From contig SRSI01000071.1 in the NCBI GenBank assembly GCA_005656395.1, forward strand, positions 372,001 to 436,000: a stretch of 64,000 nucleotides of DNA, in the 5' to 3' direction. Position numbers and translations under genes: made by a program. The first letter of the stretch is position 1. Each line of letters opens with the position of its first letter. The stretch comes from Strongyloides papillosus. Its lineage: Eukaryota; Nematoda; Chromadorea; Rhabditida; Strongyloididae. Below the pieces are notes generated by a model, which was given only the letters and a program-made list of their open reading frames with translations, did not search any database and had not been told where the DNA came from. This document shows, one piece after another, positions 47,537 to 61,660 of this stretch.

Positions 47537-48650
47537 TTATTTTTTACCAATTCCCATTCCAACACCTTCCATATATTCAACAGTTCCCATACCACCAGGT
47601 AAATTAACATTATTACCATCTGACTTTCCTGTGGCAATAATAGCATGTTTATTTAGGGCATCATAACCCGGCTCAAATCCGTTAAATTTCCTCTTCTTGC
47701 CATTTTTATTTAAGGCGCCAAGTGCCTTAGCAAGACCTGGTATTGGTGGAATACCAAGTGACCTCAATGCAGCATTTTGCGCTCTCTCATCAGCAGCTTT
47801 GGTATCAGGATTAAGACCAAAACTAGGTACACCTGATCTCAAAGCATCCATAGTTCTTTCAGGACCTCTGCCAACTCTTTCACCAAGGAGACCAATATCA
47901 GTACCTTTATTGAACATCATACCACCAATAGAATCTAAAAATGGTAATTTACCAACTTCAGCACCGCGTGATCCAACGAGTGTCATTCCAGGGATTACTC
48001 CAATACCCATTGCAAAACTATTACCGACGCCAAAATGTCCATTCTTTTGTTTTTGTCCATATCCCTCAGGATAGTATTCTTTATCAACTCTTTTGCTTTC
48101 ATACTCATTAATATTAGGAATGCCACATGTTCTTGAGAACTCATCACAAAATAATTGTAAATCATATCTAAGTTTTTTTCCTGGAGCACATGTTGTTGCA
48201 AAAGTATACTCATTTATTGCACAATAATTAGAGGATTTTTTTTGGAGTGTTGGGAGAATGGTAAACAAAATATTTTGTCTAGCCGGAGGTGGGGTAACTT
48301 TTTGGAGACGTCTATGGTATTTTTTGGCTCTTTTTGCCTGTTCCACGTCATCCTCATAACTATCTAATTGAATTTCTACATCTTTCGGTACTGGTGGTGG
48401 GATAATGAGTTCATCTTTATCAGTGAAATTTGGTTCAGATTTTCGGATATCATTAGTCTGTGGTGTTCTACAAAAACGTAAGCTTGGATTTCTTTTGCAC
48501 GCTATATTAACAACCTCCTCATCAGAAGATTCGTCTATAATAAAAAAGGAGTTGTAATTATTTTTTATAGTTTAATAAAAAACTAAATTAATTACCTGCT
48601 GTTATAGTAGAAATATAGCATATAAATAAAAGACTCCAAAATGGTTTCAT
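47537..48650 (-). CDS. Secreted Gly-rich protein with Cys-containing N-terminal domain
   Basis: Exon 1 is 48650-48596 and exon 2 is 48534-47537, separated by a 61-bp intron (GTAATT..TTATAG), giving 350 residues. A signal peptide (MKPFWSLLFICYISTITA) occupies exon 1, so the first exon holds little else. Six cysteines are visible in the first half (ACKRNPSLRFC, then YCAINEYTFATTCAPG, then LFCDEFSRTCGIPN). The second half is Gly-rich and non-repetitive (GVGNSFAMGIGVIPG, MMFNKGTDIGLLGERVGRG, then VNLPGGMGTVEYM). The cysteine layout suggests a disulfide-bonded extracellular domain. No named family recognised. The Gly-rich part has a style like the protein at 4.8-5.8 kb (GGLFGGERVG vs GLLGERVGRG). 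Confidence 0.75.
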
Positions 48651-49152
48651 AATAAATAAAATATACTTTGTCAATATATTAAAATTTCTCTTTCAAAAAT
48701 TTTGATATAAATCAATTAAATTGAAACAACAAAAGCCTTCAGGCTATCTTATGTTATAATTTTTCAATTTTACATTTAAGGAAATGTCGTTTTATATCTT
48801 ATTACTACCTGATATAATAAATATGTTATTAAGTTGACCAGATTTGTATCTAATTGTATTTTAGTAAACAATGTAAATTCAATTTTCTTTTATAGTTAAG
48901 TGTGTTATTTTAAATTTAATTGGTAAGAAATTGAGGAAAATGATAATTAAAAATATTATTAAAATTAAAAGAAATGACAAAAAATTCATAACAATAATTA
49001 AATATAATATGTATTTTTTAAATAATAAATTAATTTTTTTGCTTGAAAAACATATTCCATGTTATCATTTGCTTTTTGAATTTTTCATTTTCTTATATAA
49101 TTATTTGATTTATTATTACTATTTTTGAGAAAAAGGGTAAAAAAACATGTGT
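48651..49152. other. Intergenic
   Basis: Upstream region of the secreted gene and 3' flank of the tetraspan gene. The frame at 48931-49128 is AT-rich filler. Confidence 0.5.
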
Positions 49153-50500
49153 TTATTTTATTCCTTCATGAGTTGATTGATGACAATCTTTTCTTTGAAA
49201 TTTTTCAATATATTTGTATGTCTTGTAATAACAAATAACAGTAAAAATTTGATAAATAATTATGCATACAAGAATGACTCTAAAAATAGTTATATAGTAA
49301 TTTTTATATTTATACACAAGCTAAGATTAAATATAATCTATTTTGTAAATATACATACCTTTGTAAAATTATATCAGAAATTCTATTTTGACCATGTTTT
49401 ATTGGATGGAGGGGTAGATGTTGAATACCATCATCTGAGGATGATAAAAATAGTTTTCTCTCAATCTCAAGAATGGCATTATGTTCAATTTCTTGTTTTG
49501 TTAACTCTTCATTAATTTCTGAAGCTGTACTAATGATAAAGGATAATGTTGCTCCTGTTAATGCTACACAAAATGATATTGTAGCGAAGATTAAGGGTAA
49601 CAAGTACTTTTTTTTATCAACAGATATCCCATAGACATAGAAGGATGAAAAAATAAGGTATATTACTCCGATAAGTAGTATGCAAACTTGAATATAATAA
49701 AATAATGTAAATGTATTTAAAGGTAAATTTTTATTGTCAAACTTACAGGTCAATTTTGCGTATTCGTTACTCTCAATATTGTGCGCAATTGATGAGTGTT
49801 TAATTTGAAAAAGTATATATGAAATTAACAGAACAACCATTATCAGAGTTGAAAATACAAAACCTAATGATGCTAAAAATTATTTTAATTAATAATTAAG
49901 AAAGATAATATATAATTATAAACATACCAATTTTAATTGGTACTTGACAAAAAGAAGATTCTGGTCCATCATCATCATTAATCCCTGAATTTCTTCGTGA
50001 GTTCCCAAATGGACATAAAAGATTATCACTCTTGAAAATATTAAATGATCCACCTTTGCCAATAAAATTATGTTTCTCAGGGACTGGGTTAGTATTAAAT
50101 ACTGGATTTAACAAGTCTATAAAAAAGTTTTTATAATGATTTTTTTTATTCTACTAAAAAAATTACCTTGTCTTTGGGTAGGTGAATTTTCGGAACTACT
50201 ACTATATGGTGGACTACTTTGATTACTAATAGATGTAACAGCATCAGAATGGTAACCAACAGCATCATATGATAAACTAGAGCCTTTTCTACTATATCCT
50301 TCATCAATCTTCAAAAAAAGTCTATTATCATCTTCGCCATCAGTGGAGTTATTGCGCGAGGATTGATTTGGTGATGATGATACTTCTGTTTCAGAGGTTA
50401 ACTCAATTGATGGAATGTTAGATACTGGTCTAACTTCTATTTGAGTTTTCGAAGGATTTCTAGGATCCTGTGAATTTTCATTTTGATCTTGAATGACCAT
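49153..50500 (-). CDS. Four-transmembrane protein with long disordered N-terminus
   Basis: Four exons (50500-50167, 50116-49928, 49872-49359, 49279-49153) sum to 388 codons, 387 residues. All three introns (50, 55 and 79 bp) have GT..AG ends. The first 175 residues are Ser/Asn/Pro-rich with no fold. Then come TM1 (LGFVFSTLIMVVLLISYILF), TM2 (YIQVCILLIGVIYLIFSSFY), TM3 (LPLIFATISFCVALTGATLS) and, in the last exon, TM4 (VILVCIIIYQIFTVICYY). Loop 1 has a single Cys (LTCKF) and loop 2 is short. The TM4 exon is too short to have been seen as a separate frame. The four-helix layout resembles claudin/MARVEL-like proteins, but no family motif was found. Confidence 0.72.
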
Positions 50501-53500
50501 ACTATCTAATTAAAATAAATAAATAAAAATAGTTATATGTATTTATATTCACTACAACAAACGGTAAATAGGTTTTTAAGATTATTTATAATATATTAAA
50601 TAAAGAAAATGACAACGATTTTGATACAATAAACAAAGTAATAATTTTTTTTCAGAAATCTAGGAGGGCAATTGTAAAATAAAATTTTGTCAATTCTATT
50701 AATGAAACTAGTCAGGTTTAGGGTGATCAGTCAAAAACAAAATGTTGAGTCTTCTCACAACCTTTGGTATGTCGAGTGGTATGAATGATAAAAAAATACC
50801 ACATAAAATAAGGTAAGGTTTTTAAAAAAGGGTAAAGTAAGGGAAAGATGTGAGAATGTGTGGTGAAAGTAAAATGTGGTGAGTGAACTTAAATATGACA
50901 GGACTAGATTTTGTCCCTTAGATTGTCAAAAAAATGGTCATTTTTAATACGGTTAACGTTGTCATTTCATCTACTACAAATAAAATCAACTTTCTTTATC
51001 TAATACACATACCTTGTTAAATTCAAAATTTTTATTACAATATGAGAAGTTTATAAATGATGATATAATAATTTTTTTTACCAAATTTTTCTCATATATT
51101 TCCCATCTTTTTAATTTTACAATTCAACCATTAACTTAATTCGTTAGCATTATTTTCTAAAATCAATTTATCAGAGAATAATATTTTTTCTATCCAAAAG
51201 ACGATTAAAGAATAAGAATGAACGATTTATTTAATTTTTAACGACAAGTTATAGTTTATTTATTTTTCTAATCCTAGGAATAATATTTTTTGGTAAAAAT
51301 GAGAATGATTAAAATTCATTGAAATTAATAATTCATAGTGTGAAATAATTTATATTAAAAAAAATATTTTTATAATAAATAAAAAAAATGATTAATGGTT
51401 GGTGGAGGAGAGGGAGTAGTAAAAAATGTAAAAATATAAACATTAAAATTTTATACATATAATCTTTTGGTACAATATATGACAGTACCTTAAAGAGTGT
51501 AGGAATGATAAAAAATTTTAAAAAGATTTTTTAATAATAAATATATGAAAAATGGAACAAAATAGTACTTTATATATTTAAAATGTATTGAAAAATTATT
51601 ATTATACATTGAAAAAACATTAATCTTCCATAATCATTCAAATTTATATTTAAACAATTTAGAAAAGTATTGTTAGATATTAATAAAGAATTTATAAAAT
51701 ATTAACACTCTTGTAATTGAGTAATTTTAAATGGTCATTATCTCAATACTTGAATTTCTTATTAAAATATATATATAAATGAATATATCTACAACGCATT
51801 TTTTGTTTTATAATCTACCATATAAACAATTAGTTAAACGTGAAGCTTACTGTGAAATAAATAAAATTAAATCATTCATTACAATACAACTGCACAAATA
51901 AGTATCTATAACGACAAATAAATAAATTATTATTTGGTCAATTGTTATTAAGGTAAAATATTGACCCCAATAATAAACTATTTAATTTTCAATGTTTGTT
52001 ACCTTTTCCTTTAATATAAATTTTTTTTGTTATGAAATTGAGATACTTATAAAAGTTTTCAAGAATTACTTTTATAGAAATGATAGTCATTGAAAGAAAC
52101 GTTTTTTTTTCTTTATTTCTTTCATTCTTTTACCATTGAAAGAACAACGATTTTAGATATGTACTTATAGTATAAAACACTTCATTTAACAGGAAATATA
52201 GAAAAGTATAAATTAAATTCGTTTGCATATTTTGTTGCTTTTTATCTAATTAGTTAAAAATTTTATAAGTACAACTAATAATATATACAATTCTTAAGAA
52301 AATGTTCAATAATCATTCAGTCTTTTACATAAATGGCAAACATGTTTATATATTTTTTCTTGAATAATATTTATGTAACAAAATTTTAAGACTCATGATA
52401 TTTGCTTTTTAACATTCAGGTTTTTATCATTTCCATAAAATTACATATTTGCATTTTTAAGCATTCTATATGCCATTTAAAATATAAATTCATTTTTCAC
52501 ACTCTATTTTTATTATTCTTTTTTCTTAGTAAAAGGTAGTAATAGAGGGGTGTATCTTTAGCGACAAGATTCCTCCCATATCATATAAAAATATTTTAAT
52601 TATCAAAGCAAAGAACGTCTGGAATATATAAAATAACAAAAATAGATAATAAAGTCATACTTCTTAAAATAACTTGTTAGTTTTCAAAATTCATTCTTTT
52701 GAACAAAAAAAAGAGTATTTTTTTATTAATATTATACATGATTAACTTTTTATTTTTAAAAATTAGTAATTGTTGACACTACGAAATGTCTTCACTTTAA
52801 AAAAGGAAAGTAAAACATTTTTATTATTAAATTTACTCTAACACTTGATATGTAAATATTTATTTCAATACTTATGTAAAAAATATTTCATTACTTTTTT
52901 TGTATACATTTTCTATTCTTATATAATTATTTTCTTTATTATTAAAAGTTTCTTGGTTAAAGGCTATTTTAGATATATTTATTTGCATCAATATTCAAAG
53001 TAAAAATTATTTTAAGGGAAAGAAAATTATCACCTATGCATAATTTTAATCTATGATATTTTTCTTTTTGGAGACATAAAAATATTTTAAATGTAAGAAA
53101 ATGTACAAATAATTGTTTGATAATCATAAATATATAATTTTCATAATTTTGCGATCATCTATTAATTGTTTTTTTTTCTATTCTTCCTTTTTTTTGACTA
53201 TTTATCATTTTATCTTTTAGTTAGAATTATAGTTGTGTAAAAAACAAATTTCTGCCATAACCAATAATAAAATGTAATTTTTTAATAGACTCCAAAAATC
53301 GCACAAACATTAAATTGTTTTACTCTCACAGAGCATAGACCAATTTACATGTTGATTTTAATTTTAAGTGCTTCTTAGCCGGTTATCATTAAAGAAAGCA
53401 TGTGACTTTTTTAAAAACCAATGCTATTATTCAAACACAAATAAAACGTGTTACTAAAATGTTGTACTGAGGAAATTTTTTTTACCAGCCGTGCATTATT

Positions 53501-54734
53501 TCGCTGGTTAACTCATAATATTTTAATTTTCCTCAAAAAAAAGTATACGTATTTGGTGATTAATTTAAACTTCCCCGTGACAATATAATAATTTATGGGA
53601 TGCAGAAAAAAAACAAATATATTTCCCATATAAAATACTTTTTATATTAATTTTTACCAAATCTTCAATAATATTTATGCTGATAGTTTTCAATTTGTTA
53701 TATGTTTCAACTGTAAGCATTTATTACTTTAAAAATTAATAACAACATACAAATATTTGTTCTATGCAATTAATTTTTATCATCATTTAACACAATTTTA
53801 CAATGTCAGTCTATAAAAAAACTTTTTTCCCTGATATTTAAAAAGTAAAATTATAATAATTTTTAATATATTGCCGTTTTAAAATTTATTTAATTTTTAT
53901 CTTTGACGTTATTTGGTAGTCGTCTAAAAATCATGAAGTACGAAAACTATTACTCCCCCCCATATGCCTTGTTGAACATATTTACTACATATAAAATATA
54001 TATATTATATTTAATATTATATCTCTTTACATAAATGTTCAATTATCATAATAAATATTTTTTTCATTTTCTTTTCATATGACGTTAGTATGTAATTTTT
54101 TTTAATAATATATCCTTTTTGAAGCTATTAAACATTTATCTCTCTATATTCTTTAATATCTTTCCTATTTAAAGCTTTTCGATGACAAACTAAGCAAAAG
54201 TTTTTTTTAATATGCTTCGTGTTAATTACCATAGAAATATGTTTGTTACTAAAAAATTGAAAAAAAATGTTTTATACGTTATTACTTTTTAAAGAATTTT
54301 ACTTTTTTGTCTTTCTAAAATTTACATAACTTAACTTCTGTAATGAAAAAATTTATAATGAAATATTATTGAAGAAAGATAAAGCCATCAAATTTCAATA
54401 TAAGTAGTAGTACCAAACCAATTGTTAAATAAGATATCTACATAAGCTTCACTAATGGCTCATTTGACTACACTTTTTTTATTCTAATTTACTACAAATG
54501 GCATCTTATTAAGGCATCAAAGATTAAAATGTCGGAATCTCTTATAACTCGATATAATGTTTTTTTGTAACATTTATAAACCTTCCTATCTTTATATCTA
54601 CCCATCTAGTAAAATTGAAATTAATTTAATACAACTACATTTTAATATATATTTATAAATGTATATATTTGTATATATATTTTTCTTTCATCTAACGCTG
54701 AAGACATTCCCTTACCCTTCCGATTTGTGTTAGT

Positions 54735-54806
54735 ATGCAATGCAAGTTAGTTTATATAACTGCTTTGCGCCCTACCGCCGTATATTCAACACCACTAGCT
54801 CAGGGT
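54735..54806 (+). other. GC-richer pocket, possible noncoding or 5' exon
   Basis: From ATG at 54735, the stretch reads MQCKLVYITALRPTAVYSTP in one open frame. It reaches CTCAGG followed by GTAATC, which looks like a splice donor. Joined to the acceptor at 55732 it does not stay in frame with the downstream start, so if it is an exon it is probably untranslated. The local G+C is far above its surroundings. Confidence 0.3.
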
Positions 54807-55721
54807 AATCATATCGTTCTTTATCTTTTTCCAACATATACATACATAAAAGCCTCCAAAAGACATATTAAATTTTGAAAATATTTGAAATTCAAAAAGA
54901 AAGAAAAGAGATTTCTACGTCTCTCTCACACATTCATTTTCTTGCAACTGTTTATGAAAGTTTGATTTTTAAGTTAGAAAAAATTTTTTTGTTTAACAAA
55001 ATTAATATCATAACTTTTCTGAAATATTTTTCTGGTCTTATGTTGTATTTATTTATCACTAACTACATACATACATTAGCAATTCTTCAATCTTAACAAA
55101 CTAAGGTTGATGTATATTTCTTTTTCCCTCTATATACCTTAATGTTATTTATTAATAATATTGAAATATTTATACGTATATATTTTTAATATGTTCATGT
55201 AGAAAATTTTTAATATTATAAAAATAATTGACAATAAATGATATGTCTAATTGATAACATTAAATAGATGCGTGTCTTTTCAATGGGTTGGGTTTTTTTT
55301 TTATTTTATAATTTATATTATCTATCTTTACCCAAATATTATTACATACTCTGATGCGAGTAACAAACTTATTAGTATTTTATATTTTACACACCATCCA
55401 ATTGGAAACAAACATCATTTATGATTTTTATTTTTTATACAAGCAAATTAAAATTAATATTTTCCAATATCTAAACCTTTTATGTTTATTTTTAAAAGAC
55501 AAATTTTTTTATTAACTTTAAAAATATACTTTAATGGGTGATATTGTCACAAATGCATCCTTTTTATATGTACAATTTTAATACATAAAAGTACTTTGAT
55601 TTATCGATAATATATTTGTCCTATGATAATGTGTTTTAAATAAATATTGAATTATTGAAATACAATTAGAGCTTCATTCTTATTATATAAACATTCCTAT
55701 CTCCACATTTGATATATTTTA

Positions 55722-55732
55722 CTTTTTTTTAG
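55722..55732 (+). promoter_or_regulatory. Likely trans-splice or 5'-UTR acceptor of IkB-like gene
   Basis: CTTTTTTTTAG stands 16 bases before the start codon at 55749. It fits a spliced-leader acceptor, or the end of a 5'-UTR intron if the pocket at 54.7 kb is an exon. Confidence 0.5.
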
Positions 55733-55748
55733 GCTTCCTCTTAATAAA

Positions 55749-57933
55749 ATGGCTTATGTCGAGGTTGAGACTCATTCTAAAGAAGACATCTTAATAGCCA
55801 GAAAGAGTCCCAATATTTCTCTAAAAGATAAACCAAGCGTTAAAGTTGAAAATTCAATTGATGAGATTTCAAATGAATTAGGTGGCTTATCAATAAAAGG
55901 AAATGGAAGAAAAAATTCTGATCAGGAGAATGAGACTATCAGACCATCTGGTGTGATGAGACAAATGAAGTTATCGCCAATGTCACCTAAAGATTTTGTT
56001 AAATTACAAAGTATGAGATCAATTGCATTGGCCAAGAAGACAATATCGACATTTAAACCGGAGAAAATGTCTGATACATTAATTAATGATCTTTTAAGTG
56101 ACGATACAACTCTTAATGATAAAACATCGATAAGCAATGGAAAGGTAAGTGTTAAAATACTTTAAATTGTTTTGTTCATTAAACTTTCATATATTTAAAG
56201 ATAGAAGATGTTAATGTTAAGAAGGAGAATTTAAAAGAAATTAAAGAGAGTGAGGAGGATGATTGTAGGGATAAAGAATCATCCTCCTCATCTGATTCTT
56301 TAAGTGATAAAGAATTAATATCACGTGGACCTGTAAGACAACATCGTAGTTACAATTCATCTTACCATCCTTATGGTAGTAACTTATCTTCACCAACCAT
56401 TCAATGTGGAAATATTCCACAAGGTGTTTTAACAACTTCAAGTTACGCTAGAAATCAACAAAATATTGGAAATATTGATTACAATGTTAATAATAGATAT
56501 TATCAAATGAATTATAATTCACAGTTGGAATATGCTTCATCAACACCAGATTCTTGTATCTCTGATAATAGTTTCTCTTCAACTAGTCCTTATGGTAATA
56601 ATTCCAATGATTATAAATCTAACTGTAATAGTAATGAAGGATCCCCATCAACATCAGTGAGCAACTCAGAAAATACCAAAGAAACCGAATCAGAAATTCC
56701 TGAGTATCTTTCTGATTTTATACTTAAATATTCTAAACGTTACTCTAAAGGTGATTATGATAATGATGATGAAATAGAGGAAAGTTTTAGTAATACAAAA
56801 AATGCAATATCATTACAACAAAATGATCAAAATACAGTTAACAGAAGTGATGAAGATCTTCGATCATCCTCAACAGATTCAGGTGTTGATTCACCTTTAG
56901 CAGCTAGATCTGTACCAAATCATTCACCAGCAGCACCACGTGCTAGTTTCAGTAACCCACATACACCAAATAATAATATTTTACTAAATGATTTAATTCC
57001 AGCTTTTCATGCTATTAAAGCGGCTGGTCATAATAATCTTATTCTCAGTATTCCATCATCAAGACCATATAAAGATGAGTTAAGAAGTTTAATAAATGAT
57101 AAAGATATGGATGAAGCATGGGCATGGTTATTTCAATTTTTACAAGAATCACCATCAAAATTTTATCAACAAGATCAAGATCAAGATACCCTTCTTCATA
57201 TTGTTACATTTCATTTAGATTATGCAAAAATTTTTGCATTAGTTGAGCAAATGATAAAATACTCAACAGATGATTTTAAACTTTATGATGTTCCTAACAA
57301 ATTTAATGAAACACCACTTTTTATAGCAATTGAGAAGAGAGAATTATTAATAGTTAATTATTTGTTAGAAATTAATGCTGATCCAAACATAAAAAATTGT
57401 CGTCCAGAGAGAGATGCACCATTACATTTTGCAGCAGCAAGAGGTTTGAATGATATTGTTATTGCACTGTGTAAGAGTAAATTGATTAACATTAATATGT
57501 TAAATGGTATGGGACTTTCTCCTTTAATGTGTGCTATTAAAAATCATAAAGCTGTTGATGAAGATACAGGATATATTGTTGACAATAGATTTGTTATAAA
57601 AACATTATTAGAATATGGTGCAGATCCATTTGTTTGTGACTCAACAAATGGAAAAACAGCTATACATTATTCGGTTGAGTACCAGTCACCTGAAATAATT
57701 GAGGTAAGTATATGCGTATTTTTTTACGTTTGACAAAAGGACAATTTTAAATAAACTTTTTTTAGACCATTAAAGAATGCGTTGATGAGGAAAGGATGAC
57801 TGAACTAGTTAATATACCTGATTATTCAAATGAGAAACCAATGAATTTCATTAACATTTACCATCAAATTCCTCAAGATATACAAAAAGCACTTTACTTG
57901 GTTCTTTTAACATGTAACGCAACAACAAGTTGA
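55749..57933 (+). CDS. IkB-like ankyrin-repeat protein with DSGVDS motif
   Basis: Three exons (55749-56144, 56201-57703, 57766-57933) give 688 residues; both introns are phase 0 with GTAAGT donors. The long N-terminus is Ser/Asn-rich and disordered. DSGVDS at residues 358-363 matches the DSG-x-x-S phosphodegron of IkB proteins. Ankyrin repeats run from about 457 to 645 (DTLLHIVTFHLD, ETPLFIAIEKRELLIVNYLL, APLHFAAARGLNDIVIALC, LSPLMCAIKNHKAV with LLEYGADPFV, KTAIHYSVEYQSPEIIE). The spacing and the acidic tail (TIKECVDEERM) fit the IkB / IkB-zeta group, corresponding to C. elegans nfki-1 or ikb-1; which one is unresolved. These proteins act in immune and stress signalling, in the nucleus or cytosol. 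Confidence 0.85.
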
Positions 57934-60900
57934 AGTATAAAAAAAAGTTGTTTTTTTAACTAGAAATATAATGCACAAAACAAAAATATTAATTAATATT
58001 TTATTACTGTATATAATCGTGGTCACCTATACATATATGTATACTTATTGATATATAACTTTTAAAAATGATATTAGATTTAAGATATTAGTTTAGAATA
58101 AAAAATGCATATACATATATATATATATAAATGATTAACCACGATTAAAATTTTTATACATTGATATAATTTATTTCACATTGTATTTTTAAAAAAAATT
58201 TATTTTTAAAAATTACAATTTTTAATATTGTGCATAATATTGTTGACGTTATCTTTAAAAGTGTTTTTTTATAATTTTAATTCAAATGGGAACTCAAAAG
58301 TAGAATATTTTTTTTATATATTTTTTTAATCTGGGCACAAAACTTGAAGATCTTCAATTAATATACATTCAACTTTTTGTACTTTTAGACAATTGATCAA
58401 TTTTAATTTACTAAAACTACTATAATTTTTTTATTGAATTTTGTGTATTTAGTTTTTTTTACACAAATATTGTATAATTTTAAAATAGTTTTTTTGTTCA
58501 TCCATAACTGTGGTTATTTTTCATCAGTCGTATTTTAAAATAAACTGTTATATAATTTTCATTCAAATTATCATGTTGTTTATTAAAATTACCGGATACT
58601 TTTTAAAGTAAATAATTTTCCTTTAAATTACATCTAATCTTCGAGTAATGTTTTTGTTACTATAAAGGAAAAGAAAGAAATATGCTGTTTTTGGAAAACA
58701 AAAAAGATTTCTTTACAATAATACCTGTTTCATTTTTTTTAGATGGATTTTTTTTCTTGATTATTATCTATATAATTTTAGGATTCTCTATCGATATAAT
58801 AAATCAAAAAATAATCTAATTGTAATTTATTTAAAAAAAAGAAAATTCTTTTCGAATTTTTTCTTTTGTGTATTTATTTGTTGCTTTCATTAATTTTCTA
58901 TAATTTTGATCAATGATTATTTCAATCTTTGTTAATTTAGTGTTTATTATTTCTAGTTTCTATGGTACTTCTATCCTCTTAACAATCTATTTCCAATTCA
59001 CTATTTAACAAAAACAGATAGCATTTACTTTTTTTTTATAAATCTCTTTTCTATAATACGATTATAAAATTTTATGTTTTTATTTTTAACAGTGTTTCAA
59101 AAATCTTTCTTAATAATATGTTATAAAGAATAATTTTTAACATTCTAAATGTATATTTAAAAAATTTAAAAGTGTTTGCAATTTTTAAGTATTTTTTTAC
59201 TTTTAAAAAATAATGAAAGTAATGAGTGTATTTCTAATTTCACAAACTTTTTAACTTTTTTTAGTAAAATTAGATTGAAGAAAAATTTTATTGATTTCTG
59301 CTCATCAATGTTCTCTATAAATTTTTTATTCTCATTTTTAAAAAGATCATTCTGAAAATTTATTTATTTTATTATGAAAAAAAGCGTATAGATATGTTAA
59401 TCTTTTTTTACCAAGGACATTTTTTTAAAATAACGAGGTAGTTAAACTAATCTTATGGTAACTGAAAATATATAATCGTTATTTCTATAAATATTCTTTT
59501 TTTAAAATCCTTAAAGTAATATCAAATTCCAAGTATAATATTAAAAAGCTTTTGATAAAAATGGTAAATTAAAATAATGTCTGAAATTCTTCTATTATCC
59601 TTTGATTTTTGTATGAATGAAATTTTATATTATGTATTATTGCTATATTAATGAAATATGGAAAAAAAGTTAATATCACGTTTCTTTTTTACAGAATTAA
59701 AAATTTACTCTACAAGTATCATTTTTCATCACATAAATAGTCCTCTTAATATTTATTTTTTAAAATATTAAAAAATCTATAAAGATTAGTTAATAGATAA
59801 TGTTTTATTTATTAAAAAAACAATTAATTTGAACAAGTAATTAAATCAATTTTTAAAAAATATTAATAAGCAATTATATTTAATGAATTTATTAATATGC
59901 ATAAATTAAACTTATATAATTATGTATGATTGGTTAATTTTTTTTATAAATAACGTTTCGAACATTAAATTTTCCCTGGGGGATGAAAATAATATTTTGA
60001 TGAATAAAAGTAATGGTGAATGATGGTTGAAAGTTGTTATTTTTAAAATTGTATCTACTTTTAAAATAGTATTTTCTTGTTTTAAAAAAAATAACATTTT
60101 ACTCTCTAGGGATTGTTGATTTTTAATTTCAATCTTTTTCTTTTCCACTTAATCTTTTAAAGAAATTCCTGAATATAATTTATAGAAATATTAAAAGGTT
60201 ATGAATCATTTAAAAGCTTTTTAAAATCTCATTTAATGTCACATCCAATTAATTTACACTTTTCTAAATTAGAACTTTCTAAAAATATTAAATAATATCA
60301 GATACACATTATCTTAAAAATTATTCCATTAACTTTTTTTTGTTCCAAAAAAGTAAAACAATTTTTTATAATTCATTTCATTAAATTGAATTAAATAACG
60401 ATGTAAAACATCATGAGTATATTTAAGGTGTAATAAAAATATTCATTTCTCTACGAATTTTAAATTTAAATGATCTTTAGGATGTCATCTTCATTTTAAA
60501 ATTGTAAATAAATTTAATTCATCAATTTCATATTAAACTTTACTAGTTCTCATAAAAATAAATTTTGCAAGAAAAGATTGAAATCCAATTTCTATTGATA
60601 GGTAAATAAAATTTCATCTAAACTTTTTTGTTTAATATTTCTAATCGTCTTTTATAAAAAAAAAATGGGACAGGAGCTTGATTATTTTTTTGCAAAAGAA
60701 TGAAAAAGTAATGTTTTATAGACTCTTTTCATATGATTATTCTTTCAGTAGTAAATATTTTTTATTCCTAAAATTTATGTTCATTTTTAATAAACACTTT
60801 TTTGATATAATTATCATAATAACAAAAATTTGAGCATGAAAAACACGAAACACTTTTATAGTACTATTTACAATTCTTTTGTTAAAACAATCAACAAGTT

Positions 60901-61660
60901 TGCCATGTTGAAACGTTTCATTTTAATTATATTAATATTTTTTACTTTTTTCTTCTTCATTAATCTGTGAATAACAGAATTTATTTAATTGATAAATCCA
61001 TTAATTTCTATAATTAAAGATAAAACTTTTTACCTAAAAATAAGAGATTAGCATTTGGTAAAATAGAAAATGTTAAACATTTTTATTAAATTCCTTCTTG
61101 TTTAATATTTATTGAGATTTATTAAAGTGTCTGTCTGACGAGTATACTACATATTAAAGTGAAAATAGTGATGTCGCCGAGGCAAAATTTAATGGTTAAA
61201 TTACATGAAAATTGTTTTGGAAAAAAATTCTCAAGAAATGAGAATGTTTAAAAAAGATGTCATATTCATTTCAATACTTAATATCGAATAATTGTTAGAA
61301 AAATTGTTAAATCATGATTCTTAAAATTGTATTCTCAGTGATATAAAAATAATATGTTAACAAGTGATGTATTAAAGAAAATTAAATATGGTTAAAGATC
61401 TTTTAAAATTTTTATAATAATTATAAAAAAAAAGATGTTATTGAACTTTTTACTCAAAAAGAATAGATAATGCAAATATTATTAATTTACCTATAACATA
61501 TGTATTATTTTAAGATTACCAATCAGCTATAAATTACTACATTTAAATTATAAATTTATAATTAATTAAATATGCAGAGCTAGGAGATGCTAATACCATT
61601 ACGAACGTTTTCATTTTGTTCATAATTCTTCATATTTCATCACCTTTCTTGACACGTATT
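57934..61660. other. 3.7-kb AT-rich spacer
   Basis: 3' flank of the IkB-like gene and a long low-complexity run. A TA dinucleotide run lies near 58100-58130. The frame at 59912-60148 is not supported. Confidence 0.5.

Larger units (their letters stand above)
50501..55748. other. 5.2-kb gene desert
   Basis: No supported coding exon. The frame at 54875-55096 is AT filler. A GC-richer pocket at 54715-54810 reads as a short open exon-like stretch with a GT donor and could be a 5' exon or promoter of the IkB-like gene. A T-rich AG ends at 55732 just before that gene. Confidence 0.45.

Noticed and set aside
49177..49515. 112-codon plus-strand frame
   Set aside because: Antisense to the last exons of the four-transmembrane gene on the minus strand, which splices cleanly.
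54760..54810. TAGCTCAGG resembling a tRNA D-arm
   Set aside because: No matching T-arm (GGTTCGA) or foldable cloverleaf nearby.
55922..56137. 71-codon minus-strand frame in the IkB-like gene
   Set aside because: Antisense shadow of exon 1, which has correct splice sites and family similarity.
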